This document shows, piece by piece, positions 29,721-39,019 of a stretch of 64,000 nucleotides of DNA. Within the stretch, counting starts at the first letter, position 1, and every line of letters starts with the position of its first letter. Source of the DNA: Streptomyces sp. MRC013 (GTDB lineage: Bacteria; Actinomycetota; Actinomycetes; Streptomycetales; Streptomycetaceae). The translations under genes and the position numbers were made by a program. Under the pieces are notes generated by a model, which was not told the origin of the DNA, made no database searches, and saw only the letters and a list, made by a program, of their open reading frames with translations. Where the stretch lies: positions 1,798,001-1,862,000 of the forward strand of contig NZ_CP094264.1 of assembly GCF_023614235.1 (NCBI RefSeq), in the 5' to 3' direction.

Positions 29721-30527
29721 TTGGTCACCTATGTTGCCATGCTCGACGTCCCGCGCCACGTGGTGGAATACGTGGCCCGGCTGCTGGCCGGCCACCGCCG
29801 CCGGATCGGCACCCCGAAGGGCTCCCGGGCGTTGAGCCCGTTCCGGCAGGCCGTCTTCGTGCTGCGCTGGTTCCGCGAGGCCGGCTGCGTGCACTGCCTG
29901 GCCCGCGATGCGGGAATCTCGCAGGCCACCGGCTACCGCTACCTCCACGAGGCGATCGACGTCCTGGCCGACCAGGCCCCCGAGCTGCAGGAGGTGCTGG
30001 ACCGCTGCCGCGCGCGGCAGATGAGCCACGTGGTGCTGGACGGCACCCTGATCTCCTGCGACCGTGTCGCCGGGACTACCGAGAAGGGCAACGACCTGTG
30101 GTACTCCGGCAAGGCTCGGCACTTCGCCGGGAACATCCAGTTCGTGGCCGCACCCGACGGCACCCCGCTGTGGGTCTCCGACGTCGAACCCGGATCCGTC
30201 CACGGCCTGCGTGCCGCCCGCATCCATGCCCTGCCCGCCTTGTACGCGGCGGCCCGCGCCGGTCTGCCGACGCTGGCCGACGTCGGCTACACCGGCGCCG
30301 GCAAGGGCATCCACACCCCGTTCCGTCCGCACCCCGACATCGCTTCCCCGCTCGCGCCGGACAACCGCGCCCACAACCGGCTCCTGCGCGGCATCCGGGC
30401 CCTGGGCGAACGGGCCGCCGCTGAACTCAAGCAGCGCTGGCGCGCGCTGCAGCACGTCACGCTCAGCCCCAGCCGGATCGGACGCATCGCCCAAGCCGCA
30501 CTCGTCCTCAACAACTCATGGAAGTGA
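29721..30527 (+). CDS. IS5-family transposase, apparently intact
   Basis: A 268-residue transposase with an N-terminal helix-turn-helix (CLARDAGISQATGYRYLHEA) and a DDE_Tnp_4 catalytic core. Catalytic residues appear in SHVVLDGTLISCDRV (first D), PTLADVGYTGAGKG (second D) and the ALGERAAAELKQRW helix (E). TTG 29721 and ATG 29739 are both possible starts. The single intact frame and the perfect element ends suggest that this copy may still be mobile. Confidence 0.88.
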   Translation: MVTYVAMLDVPRHVVEYVARLLAGHRRRIGTPKGSRALSPFRQAVFVLRWFREAGCVHCLARDAGISQATGYRYLHEAIDVLADQAPELQEVLDRCRARQMSHVVLDGTLISCDRVAGTTEKGNDLWYSGKARHFAGNIQFVAAPDGTPLWVSDVEPGSVHGLRAARIHALPALYAAARAGLPTLADVGYTGAGKGIHTPFRPHPDIASPLAPDNRAHNRLLRGIRALGERAAAELKQRWRALQHVTLSPSRIGRIAQAALVLNNSWK

Positions 30528-30547
30528 CAACCGCTGAGAAAACGTCA

Positions 30548-31840
30548 ATGAGCGGTCGACCAACTTCTTCATTCCGAATACGGTGTCCTGGAACGTGTCC
30601 GGGAAGCGCCGGAGACAGCGGGCGAGCACATCAACGACCTCGACGAGGAGGCGGTTGAACAGGCAGGCCACCGCATGCCCGACGGGTTGCAGCACCTCCT
30701 CGCTGGATCGAAGTGGGAGTCCGATGACATCCGCGACGACCTGCAGGCATACGTCGCAGGCAAGCTCGGCGAGACCGACGGCATTCTGATCATCGACGAC
30801 ACCGGGTTCATCAAGGGCACTACCTCAGCCGGGGTACAGCGCCAGTACTCCGGAACCGCCGGCCGGACCGAGAATTGCCGAATCGGCGTCTTCGCCGCCT
30901 ACGCCTCCGCCCGTGACCGGGCTTTGGTCGACCGTGAGCTCTACCTCCCGAAGTCCTGGACCGAGGACCGGGAACGCTGTCGCACCGCAGGGGTTCCCGA
31001 CGAGCGGGAGTTCGCCACCAAGGGCGAACTGGCCCGGCACATGGTGCTGCGGGCCCTCGCCTCGCCGCTGCCCATTACCTGGGTCACCGCGGATTCCGCC
31101 TACGGTCAGGACAACCGATTCCGCCGACTGCTGGAACAGTCGGGTGTCGACCATGCGCTGGCCGTCTCCAAGTCCCAATTCAGTGTGGACTGTTCGCGGA
31201 TTGAGGTTCTGTTCACACAGGTCCCGGACGAAGCGTGGGAGAAGATTTCATGCGGCGACGGCGCGAAGGGACCCCGCGTCTCCCACTGGGCAGCGGTGAG
31301 GCTGCCGGCCGTCGCTGAATCCGACTATCAGGCCGAGGTCCCTCACCGGATGCGGTGGGCACTGGCCCGGCGCGGCATCAGCAAGCCCGACGAGATCGCC
31401 TCCTACATCGCCTACACACCCCTTCAGGTCACCGTCCAGGAGCTGGCCCGGATCGCCGGCAGCCGGTGGGCGATCGAGGAGTGCTCCCAGCCCCGAAGAA
31501 CGAATGCGGCCTGGACCAGTACGAGGTCCGCCGCTGCGCGGGCTGGTACCGGCACATCACTCTGGCCATGCTCGCGCACGCTTTCCTGGCCGCCACGACA
31601 CACCAGGCCCGGGAAAAAGGGGCGGAGCAGGTGGGACAGCCGGGGCCATCGAGCTCACAGTGGCGGAGGTTCGGCGACTCCTGGCCGCTTGTCGTGCCCG
31701 GCCCCCGCACCTGAACGGACATCGAGGACGACATCACGCGCTGAGCTGGTCGAACTGGCGCCGCCGACGCCAAGCAGTTGCCCGCCGCTGTCACTGCCTG
31801 GGGCGTTGTCGCACGATCGAGGGGCGGTCTCCATGAGACC
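30548..31840 (+). pseudogene. IS701-family transposase remnant
   Basis: DDE_5 transposase fragments in at least two frames. From about 30600, GHRMPDGLQHLL, LIIDDTGFIKGTTSAGVQRQ (first D), PLPITWVTADSAYGQDNRFR (second D) and [10 protein letters not shown] (Glu region) are in one frame. After 31485 the sense continues in another ([37 protein letters not shown]), then in a third ([18 protein letters not shown]). The N-terminus is cut by the IS5-type element at 30547, with a stop codon at 30549. Multiple lesions show a decayed element. Confidence 0.8.
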
Positions 31841-31925
31841 ACCCCCGCGTGATCGAAGCCCCGCTACACTCCAGCCGCCCGACGAAACCCGCAGATCAGA
31901 CAGCAAAGTCCTGCTGGAGTACTAG

Positions 31926-32986
31926 GGACTGTCTCCAGTTGTGATCATTGGGCTTTCAGGAGGCTGCTGATCCAGATGGTCGCTGCGCGGAGATGGAGTC
32001 CGGCGAGGTAGCTCTCGGGTGTCTTGTCGTAGCGGGTCGCGATGCCGCGCCAGTCCTTCATCCTGTTGATGGCCCGCTCGACCGTGTTGCGGTCGCGGTA
32101 GAGATCGGCATTGTGGGTGACGGGCCTGCCGCCCCGGCTGCCTTTCTTCCTGCGGTTGGCGGCCTGGTCCTTCTTCTCCGGGATGACCGCCTTGATGCGG
32201 CGTTTGCGCAGGTGGGCTCGGTTGGCGCGGGAGGAGTAGGCCTTATCACCGGCCACGGCGGCGGGCCGGGTGCGGGGACGGCCGACGGGCAGACGGACCC
32301 GCACCTTGCTCAGCACCGGGATGAAGTGGGGGCTGTCGCCAGCCTGCCCGGCGGTCAGAAGGAGGGCCATCGGCCGGCAGCGCCGGTCGGCGGCCAGGTG
32401 AATCTTGCTGGTCAGCCCGCCGCGGGACCGCCCGAGGAGGGCGGCCTTCAGCCGGGCCCGCCGTCGTAAGCGGATGCGTTGGCGTTCGGCGCGGACCGGA
32501 TCGCTTTCGCTGTCCTGCCCGTCTTGTCCCTTCGACGCTCCCCCTTTTGCACGGCCGCCTCCTCGAGTGCGGACAGGGTCTGTTCGCTGACCCGCATGCC
32601 GGCGGCGTCGTGATGGGCCCGCGTGGTGGTGGAGTCCACGCTGACCAGGGACATGTCGATCTCGTCCCTGCGGGCGGCTTCGGCGATCGCTTCGTCCAGC
32701 AGGGCCTGGAAGACGCCCGCGTCCCGCCATCGCATGAAGCGGTTGTAGACGGTCTGCCAGGCGCCGAACCGCTCGGGCATCTCCCTCCACTGGCTGCCGG
32801 TCCGGAACCGCCAGATCACCCCTTCGAACTGCTCACGCAGCCGCTCGGGGTACGGGCCGAACCTGCCGACCGGCAGGAACGGCCCGATGAACTCCCACTC
32901 TTGGTCCGTGAGTTGCGCACGCGTCACACCACAGTCCTACCGGACCGGCACCCATCCCCGTGCTTGATCACAACAAGAGACAGCCC
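31926..32986 (-). mobile_element. IS5-family insertion sequence inserted in the DUF3017 stop codon
   Basis: A 1061-bp element. The left end GGACTGTCTC at 31926 and the right end, read on the other strand, GGGCTGTCTC ending at 32986 extend into a shared inner block TTGTGATCA. It is flanked by a 4-bp duplication CTAG at 31922-31925 and 32987-32990. The right CTAG supplies the TAG stop of the adjacent DUF3017 gene, so insertion left that protein intact. The direct repeats and inverted ends indicate a recent insertion. Confidence 0.9.
31945..32927 (-). CDS. IS5-family transposase encoded by two overlapping frames
   Basis: Frame A (32448-32927) starts MTRAQLTDQEWEFIGPFLPV and carries the N-terminal helix-turn-helix and the first catalytic Asp (SLVSVDSTTTRAHHDAAGM). 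Frame B (to the stop at 31945) carries GRSRGGLTSKIHLAADRRCR, the second Asp (AVAGDKAYSSRANR) and the Glu (DRNTVERAINRMKDWRG). The frames overlap over about 100 bases, including an A4G5 stretch in the VQKGE region, so a full transposase would need ribosomal frameshifting, as in IS5 members of this group. Both parts look intact. Confidence 0.85.
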
Positions 32987-34048
32987 CTAGCGCACGGTGA
33001 AGCGGACGACCTCCTTGAGGAACGGGATCTCCAGCCACGGCTTCGGCTGGGTCATCAGGGCGAAGAGGACGATGCAGCCGCCCAGCACCCCGTACGTGAT
33101 CATGTCGGTGAACCGGGACCGTACGGCGAGCATCCCGACGGACGGCAGTGCACGCCGCATCCCGGCGCCCGCCAGCAGCGCGGCGCCGACCAGCAGCGCC
33201 CCGATCCGGGGCGCGTGCAGGAACGGGTCGATCCCGATGATCAGCAATCCGAGGGCGGTGAGCCCGAGGACGGTGAGCAGCGGCCACTGCCGGGCGGGAG
33301 CGGGCGCGTCACCGGGGGCCGCCCGTCCGCCTCCCTCGGGTCGAACGGTTCCCTCGGTCACCGCGGGCGGCCGCCGCGAGGCGCCCGGCGCGGACGCGTC
33401 CTCCTCGGTACCGGTCTCCGGTACGGCGTCCGGGTCCTCGTCGTCGGTCTCCCGGCGGCCCGCGCCTCCGGTCGTGCCGTCCCCGGCAGGGCCGCGCCCC
33501 GACGGCGCCCCGGCCCGTACCGGCCCGCCCCCCGGATGCCCGGAGACCATCACGGCACCGGCCACGGCGGCGCCGGCCGCCGCGAGCAGTCCGGCACCGG
33601 CCCCCGCCCCGACGACCGTCTCCGCCCCTACGGCGGCGTCGGCGGCATCGGCATCCACATCGGGGGCGCCGGCCCCTTCGGGGGTGCCGGCCCCTTCGGT
33701 GACACCAGCCCCGTCAGGGACACCAGCCCCGTCAGGGACACCGGTCCCTTCGGGGACACCGGTCCCTTCGGGGACACCGGTCCCTTCGGGGGTGCCGGTC
33801 CCTTCGGGGGTGCCGGGGTCGGTACCGGCCTCCTCCGGACCGGCACCGCCGGCGGACCCGGCACCGGTCCCGTGTGAGGTCGCGGTGGGCGCGTCGTCAC
33901 CGGACGCCGTGGGCGCCGCGGCCGCTCCCGCCGCGGTACGGCCGGCGGCGCAGGGGGCCGCGGCGTCCGGACCGGCGTCCGCCTCCGGGGCGGGAGGTGT
34001 CGTACCCGCGTGGGCGGGGTCCGCGGGCCCGGATCCGTCGTTCGGCAT
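32987..34048 (-). CDS. DUF3017 membrane protein with long repetitive N-terminal extension
   Basis: A 353-residue protein. The last 110 residues are the DUF3017 domain with three membrane helices (LLTVLGLTALGLLIIGIDPF, IGALLVGAALLAGAGMRRAL, MITYGVLGGCIVLFALMTQP) and a conserved end (PWLEIPFLKEVVRFTVR). The first 240 residues are a Gly/Ala/Pro/Thr-rich, presumably disordered extension with PEGTGV and PDGAGV repeats; DUF3017 proteins are usually much shorter. It lies directly downstream of folD on the same strand (18 bases), so the two are cotranscribed. The stop codon coincides with an IS target duplication. The function is unknown. Confidence 0.85.
   Translation of the reverse strand: MPNDGSGPADPAHAGTTPPAPEADAGPDAAAPCAAGRTAAGAAAAPTASGDDAPTATSHGTGAGSAGGAGPEEAGTDPGTPEGTGTPEGTGVPEGTGVPEGTGVPDGAGVPDGAGVTEGAGTPEGAGAPDVDADAADAAVGAETVVGAGAGAGLLAAAGAAVAGAVMVSGHPGGGPVRAGAPSGRGPAGDGTTGGAGRRETDDEDPDAVPETGTEEDASAPGASRRPPAVTEGTVRPEGGGRAAPGDAPAPARQWPLLTVLGLTALGLLIIGIDPFLHAPRIGALLVGAALLAGAGMRRALPSVGMLAVRSRFTDMITYGVLGGCIVLFALMTQPKPWLEIPFLKEVVRFTVR
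33669..33817. repeat. 18-bp tandem repeat array in the DUF3017 N-terminal extension
   Basis: About eight copies of an 18-base unit (core GGTCCCTTCGGGGACACC with variants) encode alternating PEGTGV, PDGAGV and PEGAGT units on the minus strand. The unit is a multiple of three, so copy-number variation would keep the frame. Ends are approximate. Confidence 0.85.
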
Positions 34049-34066
34049 GGGGTGGCCTCTCCGGGG

Positions 34067-34921
34067 TCAGAGCGCCGCGCGCTCGGCCGCCTCGACGACG
34101 TTCACCAGCAGTTGCGCCCGCGTCATCGGGCCGACGCCGCCCGGGTTCGGGGCGACCCAGCCGGCCACCTCGCGCACGCCCGGGTGCACGTCGCCCATGA
34201 TCACGCCGTTCTCGTCACGGCTCACGCCCACGTCCAGCACGGCCGCGCCCGGCTTGACGTCCTCGGGCTTGATGAGGTGCGCCACGCCCGCCGCCGCGAC
34301 CACGATGTCGGCCCGCCGCAGGTGGGCGGAGAGGTCCCGGGTGCCGGTGTGGCACTGCGTCACCGTCGCGTTCTCCGAGCGCCGCGTCAGCAGCAGCGGC
34401 ATCGGGCGTCCGATCGTCACGCCGCGCCCCACCACCACCACGTGCGCTCCGGCGATCTCCACGCCGTGCCGCCGCAGCAGCGTCACGATGCCCGCCGGCG
34501 TACAGGGCAGCGGCGCGGGCTCGCCCAGGACCAGCCGCCCGAGGTTCATGGGATGGAGGCCGTCCGCGTCCTTCGCCGGGTCCATCAGCTCCAGCACCCG
34601 GTTGGTGTCCACGCCCTTGGGCAGCGGCAGCTGCACGATGTAGCCGGTGCACGCGGGGTCCCCGTTCAACTCGCGGACCACCGCCTCGACGTCCTCCTGC
34701 GTCGCCGTCGCGGGCAGCTCGCGCTGGATCGACGCGATGCCCACCTGGGCGCAGTCGCGGTGCTTTCCGGCCACGTACTTCTGACTGCCGACGTCGTCGC
34801 CCACCAGCAGCGTCCCGAGCCCCGGCGTGACGCCCCTGGCCTTCAGGGCCGCCACCCGGGCGGTCAGGTCGGACTTGATCGCTGCGGCCGCAGCCTTGCC
34901 GTCGAGAATCTGGGCGCTCAT
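34067..34921 (-). CDS. folD: Methylenetetrahydrofolate dehydrogenase / methenyltetrahydrofolate cyclohydrolase
   Basis: A 284-residue bifunctional enzyme converting 5,10-methylene-THF to 10-formyl-THF, supplying one-carbon units to PurN and PurH encoded nearby. [17 protein letters not shown] has the catalytic Tyr/Lys pair, [19 protein letters not shown] and [14 protein letters not shown] are family blocks, [11 protein letters not shown] and [18 protein letters not shown] form the nucleotide site, and [11 protein letters not shown] is near the end. ATG 34921 begins MSAQILDGK, the normal start; the frame upstream to 35005 is non-family sequence. Confidence 0.96.
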   Translation of the reverse strand: MSAQILDGKAAAAAIKSDLTARVAALKARGVTPGLGTLLVGDDVGSQKYVAGKHRDCAQVGIASIQRELPATATQEDVEAVVRELNGDPACTGYIVQLPLPKGVDTNRVLELMDPAKDADGLHPMNLGRLVLGEPAPLPCTPAGIVTLLRRHGVEIAGAHVVVVGRGVTIGRPMPLLLTRRSENATVTQCHTGTRDLSAHLRRADIVVAAAGVAHLIKPEDVKPGAAVLDVGVSRDENGVIMGDVHPGVREVAGWVAPNPGGVGPMTRAQLLVNVVEAAERAAL

Positions 34922-35145
34922 GCGCCCATACTCGCGGATGTACCCTCCCGGGTTCCAATCCGGGGCCGTCCGGTGCCAGGTTGCACTTGCACAACACCTC
35001 GGCATACGAGCTGGACAAAGTTACCGCAGGTTTATGACGATGATCCGCAGAGTGCCGCGGGCAGTGCCGGGGAGGCGGACGCCAACAGATTCCTTCTTCC
35101 TCCGCGATGGCCGCGCCGTCCCCGCACAACGGAGGAATCCCGGAA

Positions 35146-35715
35146 ATGAGCTTCGGCGACCCGAACAACCCCTACGGGCAGCAGCCCCAGCAGGGCCAGC
35201 CCGGTTACGGCTACCCGCAGCAGGGCCGGCCCGGTTACGGCTACCCGCAGCAGGCCGCTCCCGGCTACGGCGGCTACCCGGCCGCGCCCATGAAGATGCC
35301 CGGCCTGATGACGGCCGCGCGCGTCCTGCTCTTCATCGTCGCGGGCCTGCAGATCCTCTTCGGCGTCTTCGCGGCGATCGGCATCGCCGCCGCCCAGGGT
35401 GTCGCCAGCGAGTACGGCAGCAACGACGAGGTCAACATGTTCGCGGGCCTCGGGTACGCGCTCGTGTTCATCCTGCTGGCGCTCGCCGCGTGGGCCATCG
35501 TCCTCGGGGTGAAGTTCGGCAAGGGCGGCAACGGCGTGCGCGTCACGACGATCGTCTACGCGGCGCTGTACATCCTGCTCAGCCTGGCGAACTTCACCAC
35601 CGGTGAGGCCGCCTCCGCCGTCGGCGGCGTCGTCGGCCTCGCCATCGGCGGCATCATCCTCGCCGCCATGGTGAACAGCAGCGCCTCGGCGTGGTTCAAC
35701 CGCCCGCGCTTCTGA
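35146..35715 (+). CDS. Four-helix membrane protein with Gln/Gly/Tyr-Pro-rich N-terminus
   Basis: A 189-residue protein. The first 45 residues are low complexity (NPYGQQPQQGQPGYGYPQQG then further PGYGYPQQ repeats). Four membrane helices follow (LMTAARVLLFIVAGLQILFG, MFAGLGYALVFILLALAAWA, TTIVYAALYILLSLANF, VVGLAIGGIILAAMVNSSAS), and the protein ends in SAWFNRPRF, a C-terminal box common in streptomycete DUF4064/DUF4190-like proteins. ATG 35146 has GGAGGA 11 bases upstream. It is divergent from folD. The function is unknown. Confidence 0.85.
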   Translation: MSFGDPNNPYGQQPQQGQPGYGYPQQGRPGYGYPQQAAPGYGGYPAAPMKMPGLMTAARVLLFIVAGLQILFGVFAAIGIAAAQGVASEYGSNDEVNMFAGLGYALVFILLALAAWAIVLGVKFGKGGNGVRVTTIVYAALYILLSLANFTTGEAASAVGGVVGLAIGGIILAAMVNSSASAWFNRPRF

Positions 35716-35734
35716 ACCGGCTCCACCGGCATCC

Positions 35735-35779
35735 GCGAAGGCCGTGCCCAGCCCGCGAGGGCGGGGTCGCGGCCTTCGC
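35735..35779. terminator. Bidirectional hairpin terminator
   Basis: Arms 35735-35744 and 35770-35779 (GCGAAGGCCG and its complement) form a perfect 10-bp stem around a 25-base loop that contains a further GC-rich inner pairing. It lies between convergent genes. Confidence 0.65.
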
Positions 35780-35790
35780 CGTACCCCCTC

Positions 35791-36009
35791 TCAGCCGCCC
35801 GCCGCGTACGGCGAGGTCCGCACCACCTGGATCAGCCGGCCCCGCACCAGCACGTAGGCGTTGCCGTCCTCGAACTCCAGCCGCCTCCGGTCCGGCCGCA
35901 CCTGCCGCACGTCGCTCACCGTGTGGGGCAGCCCGCCCACCGCGATCACGTCGCCCACCCGCACCTGGTCCCCCGTGACCTCCACGGTGCGCACGGTCAG
36001 CCGGGACAT
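35791..36009 (-). CDS. Small hypothetical protein, beta-rich
   Basis: A 72-residue protein starting MSRLTVRTVEVTGDQVRVGD, with VIAVGGLPHTVSDVRQV and a C-terminal LVRGRLIQVVRTSPYAAGG. The alternating pattern suggests a small beta-barrel. Its ATG overlaps the TGA of the preceding gene (ATGA), so the two are translationally coupled. No family recognised. Confidence 0.7.
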   Translation of the reverse strand: MSRLTVRTVEVTGDQVRVGDVIAVGGLPHTVSDVRQVRPDRRRLEFEDGNAYVLVRGRLIQVVRTSPYAAGG

Positions 36010-36254
36010 CAGCGGCCCCCGTCCGGGGCCGTGCCGCCCGCCCCCGACAGCGCCCGCGCGAGCCGCCTGGCCGTCCTGGGCGCGCACCGGCCCAACTCCA
36101 CCAGCGGGTAGGGGGGATCGGCGGCCAGCGAGACGCAGTCGAGCCCCAGCGACGGCAGCGTGACCCCCGCCCCGGACAGCGCGGCGCGCAGCTCGCCGCA
36201 CGCCTCCTCCGCCTCCCTGATCCGCTCGGCCGCCGCCCGTTCGGCGTTTCCCAT
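36009..36254 (-). CDS. Small hypothetical protein, helical
   Basis: An 81-residue protein starting MGNAERAAAERIREAEEACG, which is strongly helical, with LGLDCVSLAADPPYPLVELG in the second half. ATG 36254 has AAGGGG nine bases upstream; an in-frame ATG at 36302 lacks a clear ribosome site. It overlaps the next gene by three bases and is divergent from the XRE/DUF397 pair. No family recognised. Small gene pairs of this kind flank XRE/DUF397 pairs elsewhere in streptomycetes as I recall it. Confidence 0.65.
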   Translation of the reverse strand: MGNAERAAAERIREAEEACGELRAALSGAGVTLPSLGLDCVSLAADPPYPLVELGRCAPRTARRLARALSGAGGTAPDGGR

Positions 36255-36329
36255 GCGCGTTTCCCCTTTCCGGTCCACTTCTCCGTTCCGCACCTCCAGC
36301 ATCGTCGGGTAGCGGTACGTTCACCAGGG

Positions 36330-37289
36330 GTGACGACTTTCGACGCGGTGAACGGAAATCGGGGAGCAGGCATGCCCACAGCCAAGGAACTCGACCCGAG
36401 CGAGTCCCTCTCGGCCCTCTTCGGCGCGAAGTTGCGGAAGTTACGCCACGGCGCCGGACTGACGCAGCGGCGGCTCGGCGCGATGATCCCGATCGCCCAC
36501 AGCATGATCGCCCGGTTCGAGCTGGGTACGGAGACCCCGACGCAGCAGGTCGTGGAGGCCCTGGACCGCCTTCTGGCGGCCGACGGCGACCTCGTGGACC
36601 TGTGGCTCCACGTCGTCCGGACACCGATCCCGGACTGGGCGCGGAAGTACATCCACCTGGAGCCGCAGGCACACAAGATTCAGACGTACTCCGGCCACAC
36701 GGTCCATGGGTTGCTCCAGACCCCGGGCTATGCAAGGGCCCTACTGGGCAACGCTGTCCCCGGCGTCGGTAAGCGACTGGAGGGACTGCTGACGGCACGG
36801 CTCGCTCGGCAAGGCGTTCTGCGTCGACCGGACGACCCGACGAAGTTGTGGGCCATTATCGATGAAGCCGTGCTACGGCGGCCTGTCGGCGGCTCGGTGG
36901 TGATGCGTGAGCAGCTTGGCCATCTGCTCGCTGTTTCAGCGGAGTTGGAGAACGTTACGCTGCAAGTGCTTCCGTTCGAGCAAGGTGCGCCGGCTGTCAT
37001 GAGCGGTGCGCTCACCGTGCTGTCGTTCCTGGATCGGCAGCCCGTTGCGTACTTGGAGAACTCGCAGTCCGGAGAGTTGGTCGAACACGCTAGGCGGGTC
37101 TCCGAGTACGCCCTAGCATTCGACCACTTGTTGGCTCAGGCGTTGTCCCCCGAGGCATCGACCCGCCTGATCCGATCCGCGATGGAGGACCACCGTGACC
37201 CACGTATCCCGACCCGACCTCAGCGCCGCCGTCTGGCGCAAGTCCAGCCACAGCAACGCGCAGGGCGGGGAGTGCGTCGAGGTCGCTGA
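36330..37289 (+). CDS. XRE-family helix-turn-helix regulator with DUF5753 domain
   Basis: Up to 319 residues. The helix-turn-helix (residues about 30-80: FGAKLRKLRHGAGLTQRRLG, IPIAHSMIARFELGTETPTQ) is followed by a DUF5753-type domain (YIHLEPQAHKIQTYSGHTVH, LLQTPGYARALL, LLARLARQG-like and VTLQVLPFEQGAPAVMSGAL blocks). GTG 36330 is eight bases after TACGTT (36316-36321), so leaderless; ATG 36372 with GGGAGC upstream is the alternative. The 3' end overlaps the DUF397 gene by 95 bases, more than the usual few. Such pairs (WhiJ and AbaA-type) influence development and antibiotic production in S. coelicolor. Confidence 0.88.
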   Translation: MTTFDAVNGNRGAGMPTAKELDPSESLSALFGAKLRKLRHGAGLTQRRLGAMIPIAHSMIARFELGTETPTQQVVEALDRLLAADGDLVDLWLHVVRTPIPDWARKYIHLEPQAHKIQTYSGHTVHGLLQTPGYARALLGNAVPGVGKRLEGLLTARLARQGVLRRPDDPTKLWAIIDEAVLRRPVGGSVVMREQLGHLLAVSAELENVTLQVLPFEQGAPAVMSGALTVLSFLDRQPVAYLENSQSGELVEHARRVSEYALAFDHLLAQALSPEASTRLIRSAMEDHRDPRIPTRPQRRRLAQVQPQQRAGRGVRRGR

Positions 37290-37395
37290 CGGCTTCACCG
37301 GCACCGTGCCCGTACGCGACAGCAAGAACCCCCACCACCCCGCCCTGATCGTCTCCGACGGCGCCTGGGACGCGTTCGTCGGCTCGCTCAAGTAG
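37195..37395 (+). CDS. DUF397 protein
   Basis: A 66-residue protein with the complete DUF397 pattern: VWRKSSHSNAQGGECVEVAD, VPVRDSKNPHHPAL, then AWDAFVGSLK at the C-terminus. It starts inside the last 95 bases of the XRE gene in another frame, so expression is coupled. DUF397 proteins act with their XRE partner, probably by modulating it; the biochemical mode is not settled. Confidence 0.93.
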   Translation: MTHVSRPDLSAAVWRKSSHSNAQGGECVEVADGFTGTVPVRDSKNPHHPALIVSDGAWDAFVGSLK

Positions 37396-37412
37396 CCCGT
37401 ACGGCGGAACGG

Positions 37413-37446
37413 CCGAGGCCGCCCGGTGATCGCCGGGCGGCCTCGG
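37413..37446. terminator. Bidirectional terminator between DUF397 and purH
   Basis: A perfect 14-bp stem (37413-37426 with 37433-37446) and a six-base loop TGATCG between two convergent genes. Confidence 0.85.
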
Positions 37447-37465
37447 TGCGTCGGTGGCGGGGCGC

Positions 37466-39019
37466 TCAGTGGAAGAAGTGGCGCGTGCCCGTGAGGTACA
37501 TGGTCACGCCGGCCTTCCGCGCGGCCTCGACGACCAGCTCGTCGCGGACGGAACCGCCCGGCTGGACGACCGCCTTCACGCCCGCGGCCGCGAGGATCTC
37601 CAGGCCGTCCGGGAACGGGAAGAACGCGTCGGACGCGGCGTACGAACCGCGGGCCCGCTCCTCGCCGGCCCGCTCGACGGCCAGCCTGGCGGAGTCGACG
37701 CGGTTGACCTGGCCCATACCGACGCCGACGCTGGCGCCGCCCTTGGCGAGGAGGATCGCGTTCGACTTGACGGCGCGGCAGGCGCGCCAGGCGAAGGCCA
37801 GCTCGGCGAGTTCGGCGTCGGACAGGGCCTCGCCGGTGGCGAGGGTCCACGTCGACGGGTCGTCGCCCTCGGCCTGGAGGCGGTCGGTCGCCTGGAGCAG
37901 CGCGCCGCCGTCGACGGGCCTGACCTCGACGGGCGCGGACGGGGCGCCCGGGCAGCGCAGGACCCGGATGTTCTTCTTGCGGGCGAGGACCTCGACCGCG
38001 CCGTCCTCGTAGTCGGGGGCGACGACGACCTCGGTGAAGATCTCCGCGACCTGCTCGGCCATGGCGACGGAGACGGGGCGGTTGACGGCGATGACGCCGC
38101 CGAACGCGGAGAGCGGGTCGCAGGCGTGGGCCTTGCGGTGGGCCTCGGCGACGTCCGCGCCGATCGCGATGCCGCACGGGTTGGCGTGCTTGATGATCGC
38201 GACGCACGGGTCGGCGTGGTCGTAGGCGGCGCGGCGGGCGGCGTCGGTGTCCGTGTAGTTGTTGAAGGACATCTCCTTGCCGTGCAGCTGCTCCGCCTCG
38301 GCCAGTCCGCCCCCGCCGTCGACGTAGAGCGCGGCGGCCTGGTGGGGGTTCTCGCCGTACCGCAGGACGCTGCGGCGGGTGTACGCGGCGCCCGTGAAGT
38401 CGGGGAAGGCCGACTCGTCGGCGGGCGCGTAGGAGGACGCGAACCAGGAGGCGACGGCCAGGTCGTACGCGGCGGTGTGCTGGAACGCCTCGGCGGCGAG
38501 CCGCTTGCGGGCCGCCAGGTCGAAGCCGCCGGCGGCGACGGCGGCGAGGACGTCGCCGTACCGGGCCGGGGAGGTGACCACGGCGACGGAGGGGTGGTTC
38601 TTGGCGGCGGCGCGGACCATGGAGGGGCCGCCGATGTCGATCTGCTCGACGCACTCGTCGGGGGCGGCGCCGGACGCGACGGTCGCCTCGAACGGGTACA
38701 GGTTCACCACGACCAGGTCGAACGGCTCCACGCCCAGCTCGGCGAGCTGCTCGCGGTGCGCGTCGAGGCGCAGGTCGGCGAGGATCCCGGCGTGCACGCG
38801 CGGGTGCAGCGTCTTGACGCGGCCGTCCAGGCACTCGGGGAAGCCGGTCAGCTCCTCGACCCTGGTGACCGGGACGCCGGCGGCGGCGATCCTCGCGGCC
38901 GTGGAGCCCGTGGAGACCAGCTCGACACGCGCCTCGTGCAGGCCGCGGGCCAGCTCCTCCAGCCCCGTCTTGTCGTAGACACTGATCAACGCGCGACGGA
39001 TGGGCTTATTCACCGACAT
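37466..39019 (-). CDS. purH: Bifunctional AICAR transformylase / IMP cyclohydrolase
   Basis: A 517-residue enzyme of the last two steps of IMP synthesis. The N-terminal MGS-like IMP cyclohydrolase domain ([34 protein letters not shown]) is followed by the AICARFT domain ([24 protein letters not shown], the catalytic [49 protein letters not shown]). ATG 39019 has AAAGG nearby. It overlaps the purN stop by 14 bases, so the purN-purH operon is translationally coupled. 10-formyl-THF for this reaction can come from FolD, encoded about 3 kb away. Confidence 0.97.
   Translation of the reverse strand: MSVNKPIRRALISVYDKTGLEELARGLHEARVELVSTGSTAARIAAAGVPVTRVEELTGFPECLDGRVKTLHPRVHAGILADLRLDAHREQLAELGVEPFDLVVVNLYPFEATVASGAAPDECVEQIDIGGPSMVRAAAKNHPSVAVVTSPARYGDVLAAVAAGGFDLAARKRLAAEAFQHTAAYDLAVASWFASSYAPADESAFPDFTGAAYTRRSVLRYGENPHQAAALYVDGGGGLAEAEQLHGKEMSFNNYTDTDAARRAAYDHADPCVAIIKHANPCGIAIGADVAEAHRKAHACDPLSAFGGVIAVNRPVSVAMAEQVAEIFTEVVVAPDYEDGAVEVLARKKNIRVLRCPGAPSAPVEVRPVDGGALLQATDRLQAEGDDPSTWTLATGEALSDAELAELAFAWRACRAVKSNAILLAKGGASVGVGMGQVNRVDSARLAVERAGEERARGSYAASDAFFPFPDGLEILAAAGVKAVVQPGGSVRDELVVEAARKAGVTMYLTGTRHFFH

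Larger units (their letters stand above)
29568..30547 (+). mobile_element. IS5-family insertion sequence (DDE_Tnp_4 type)
   Basis: A 980-bp element with perfect 16-bp terminal inverted repeats TGACGTTTTCTCAGCG at 29568-29583 and its complement at 30532-30547. One transposase gene occupies most of it. It separates a truncated gene fragment on the left from an IS701-type remnant on the right. No clear target duplication is visible. Confidence 0.9.
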
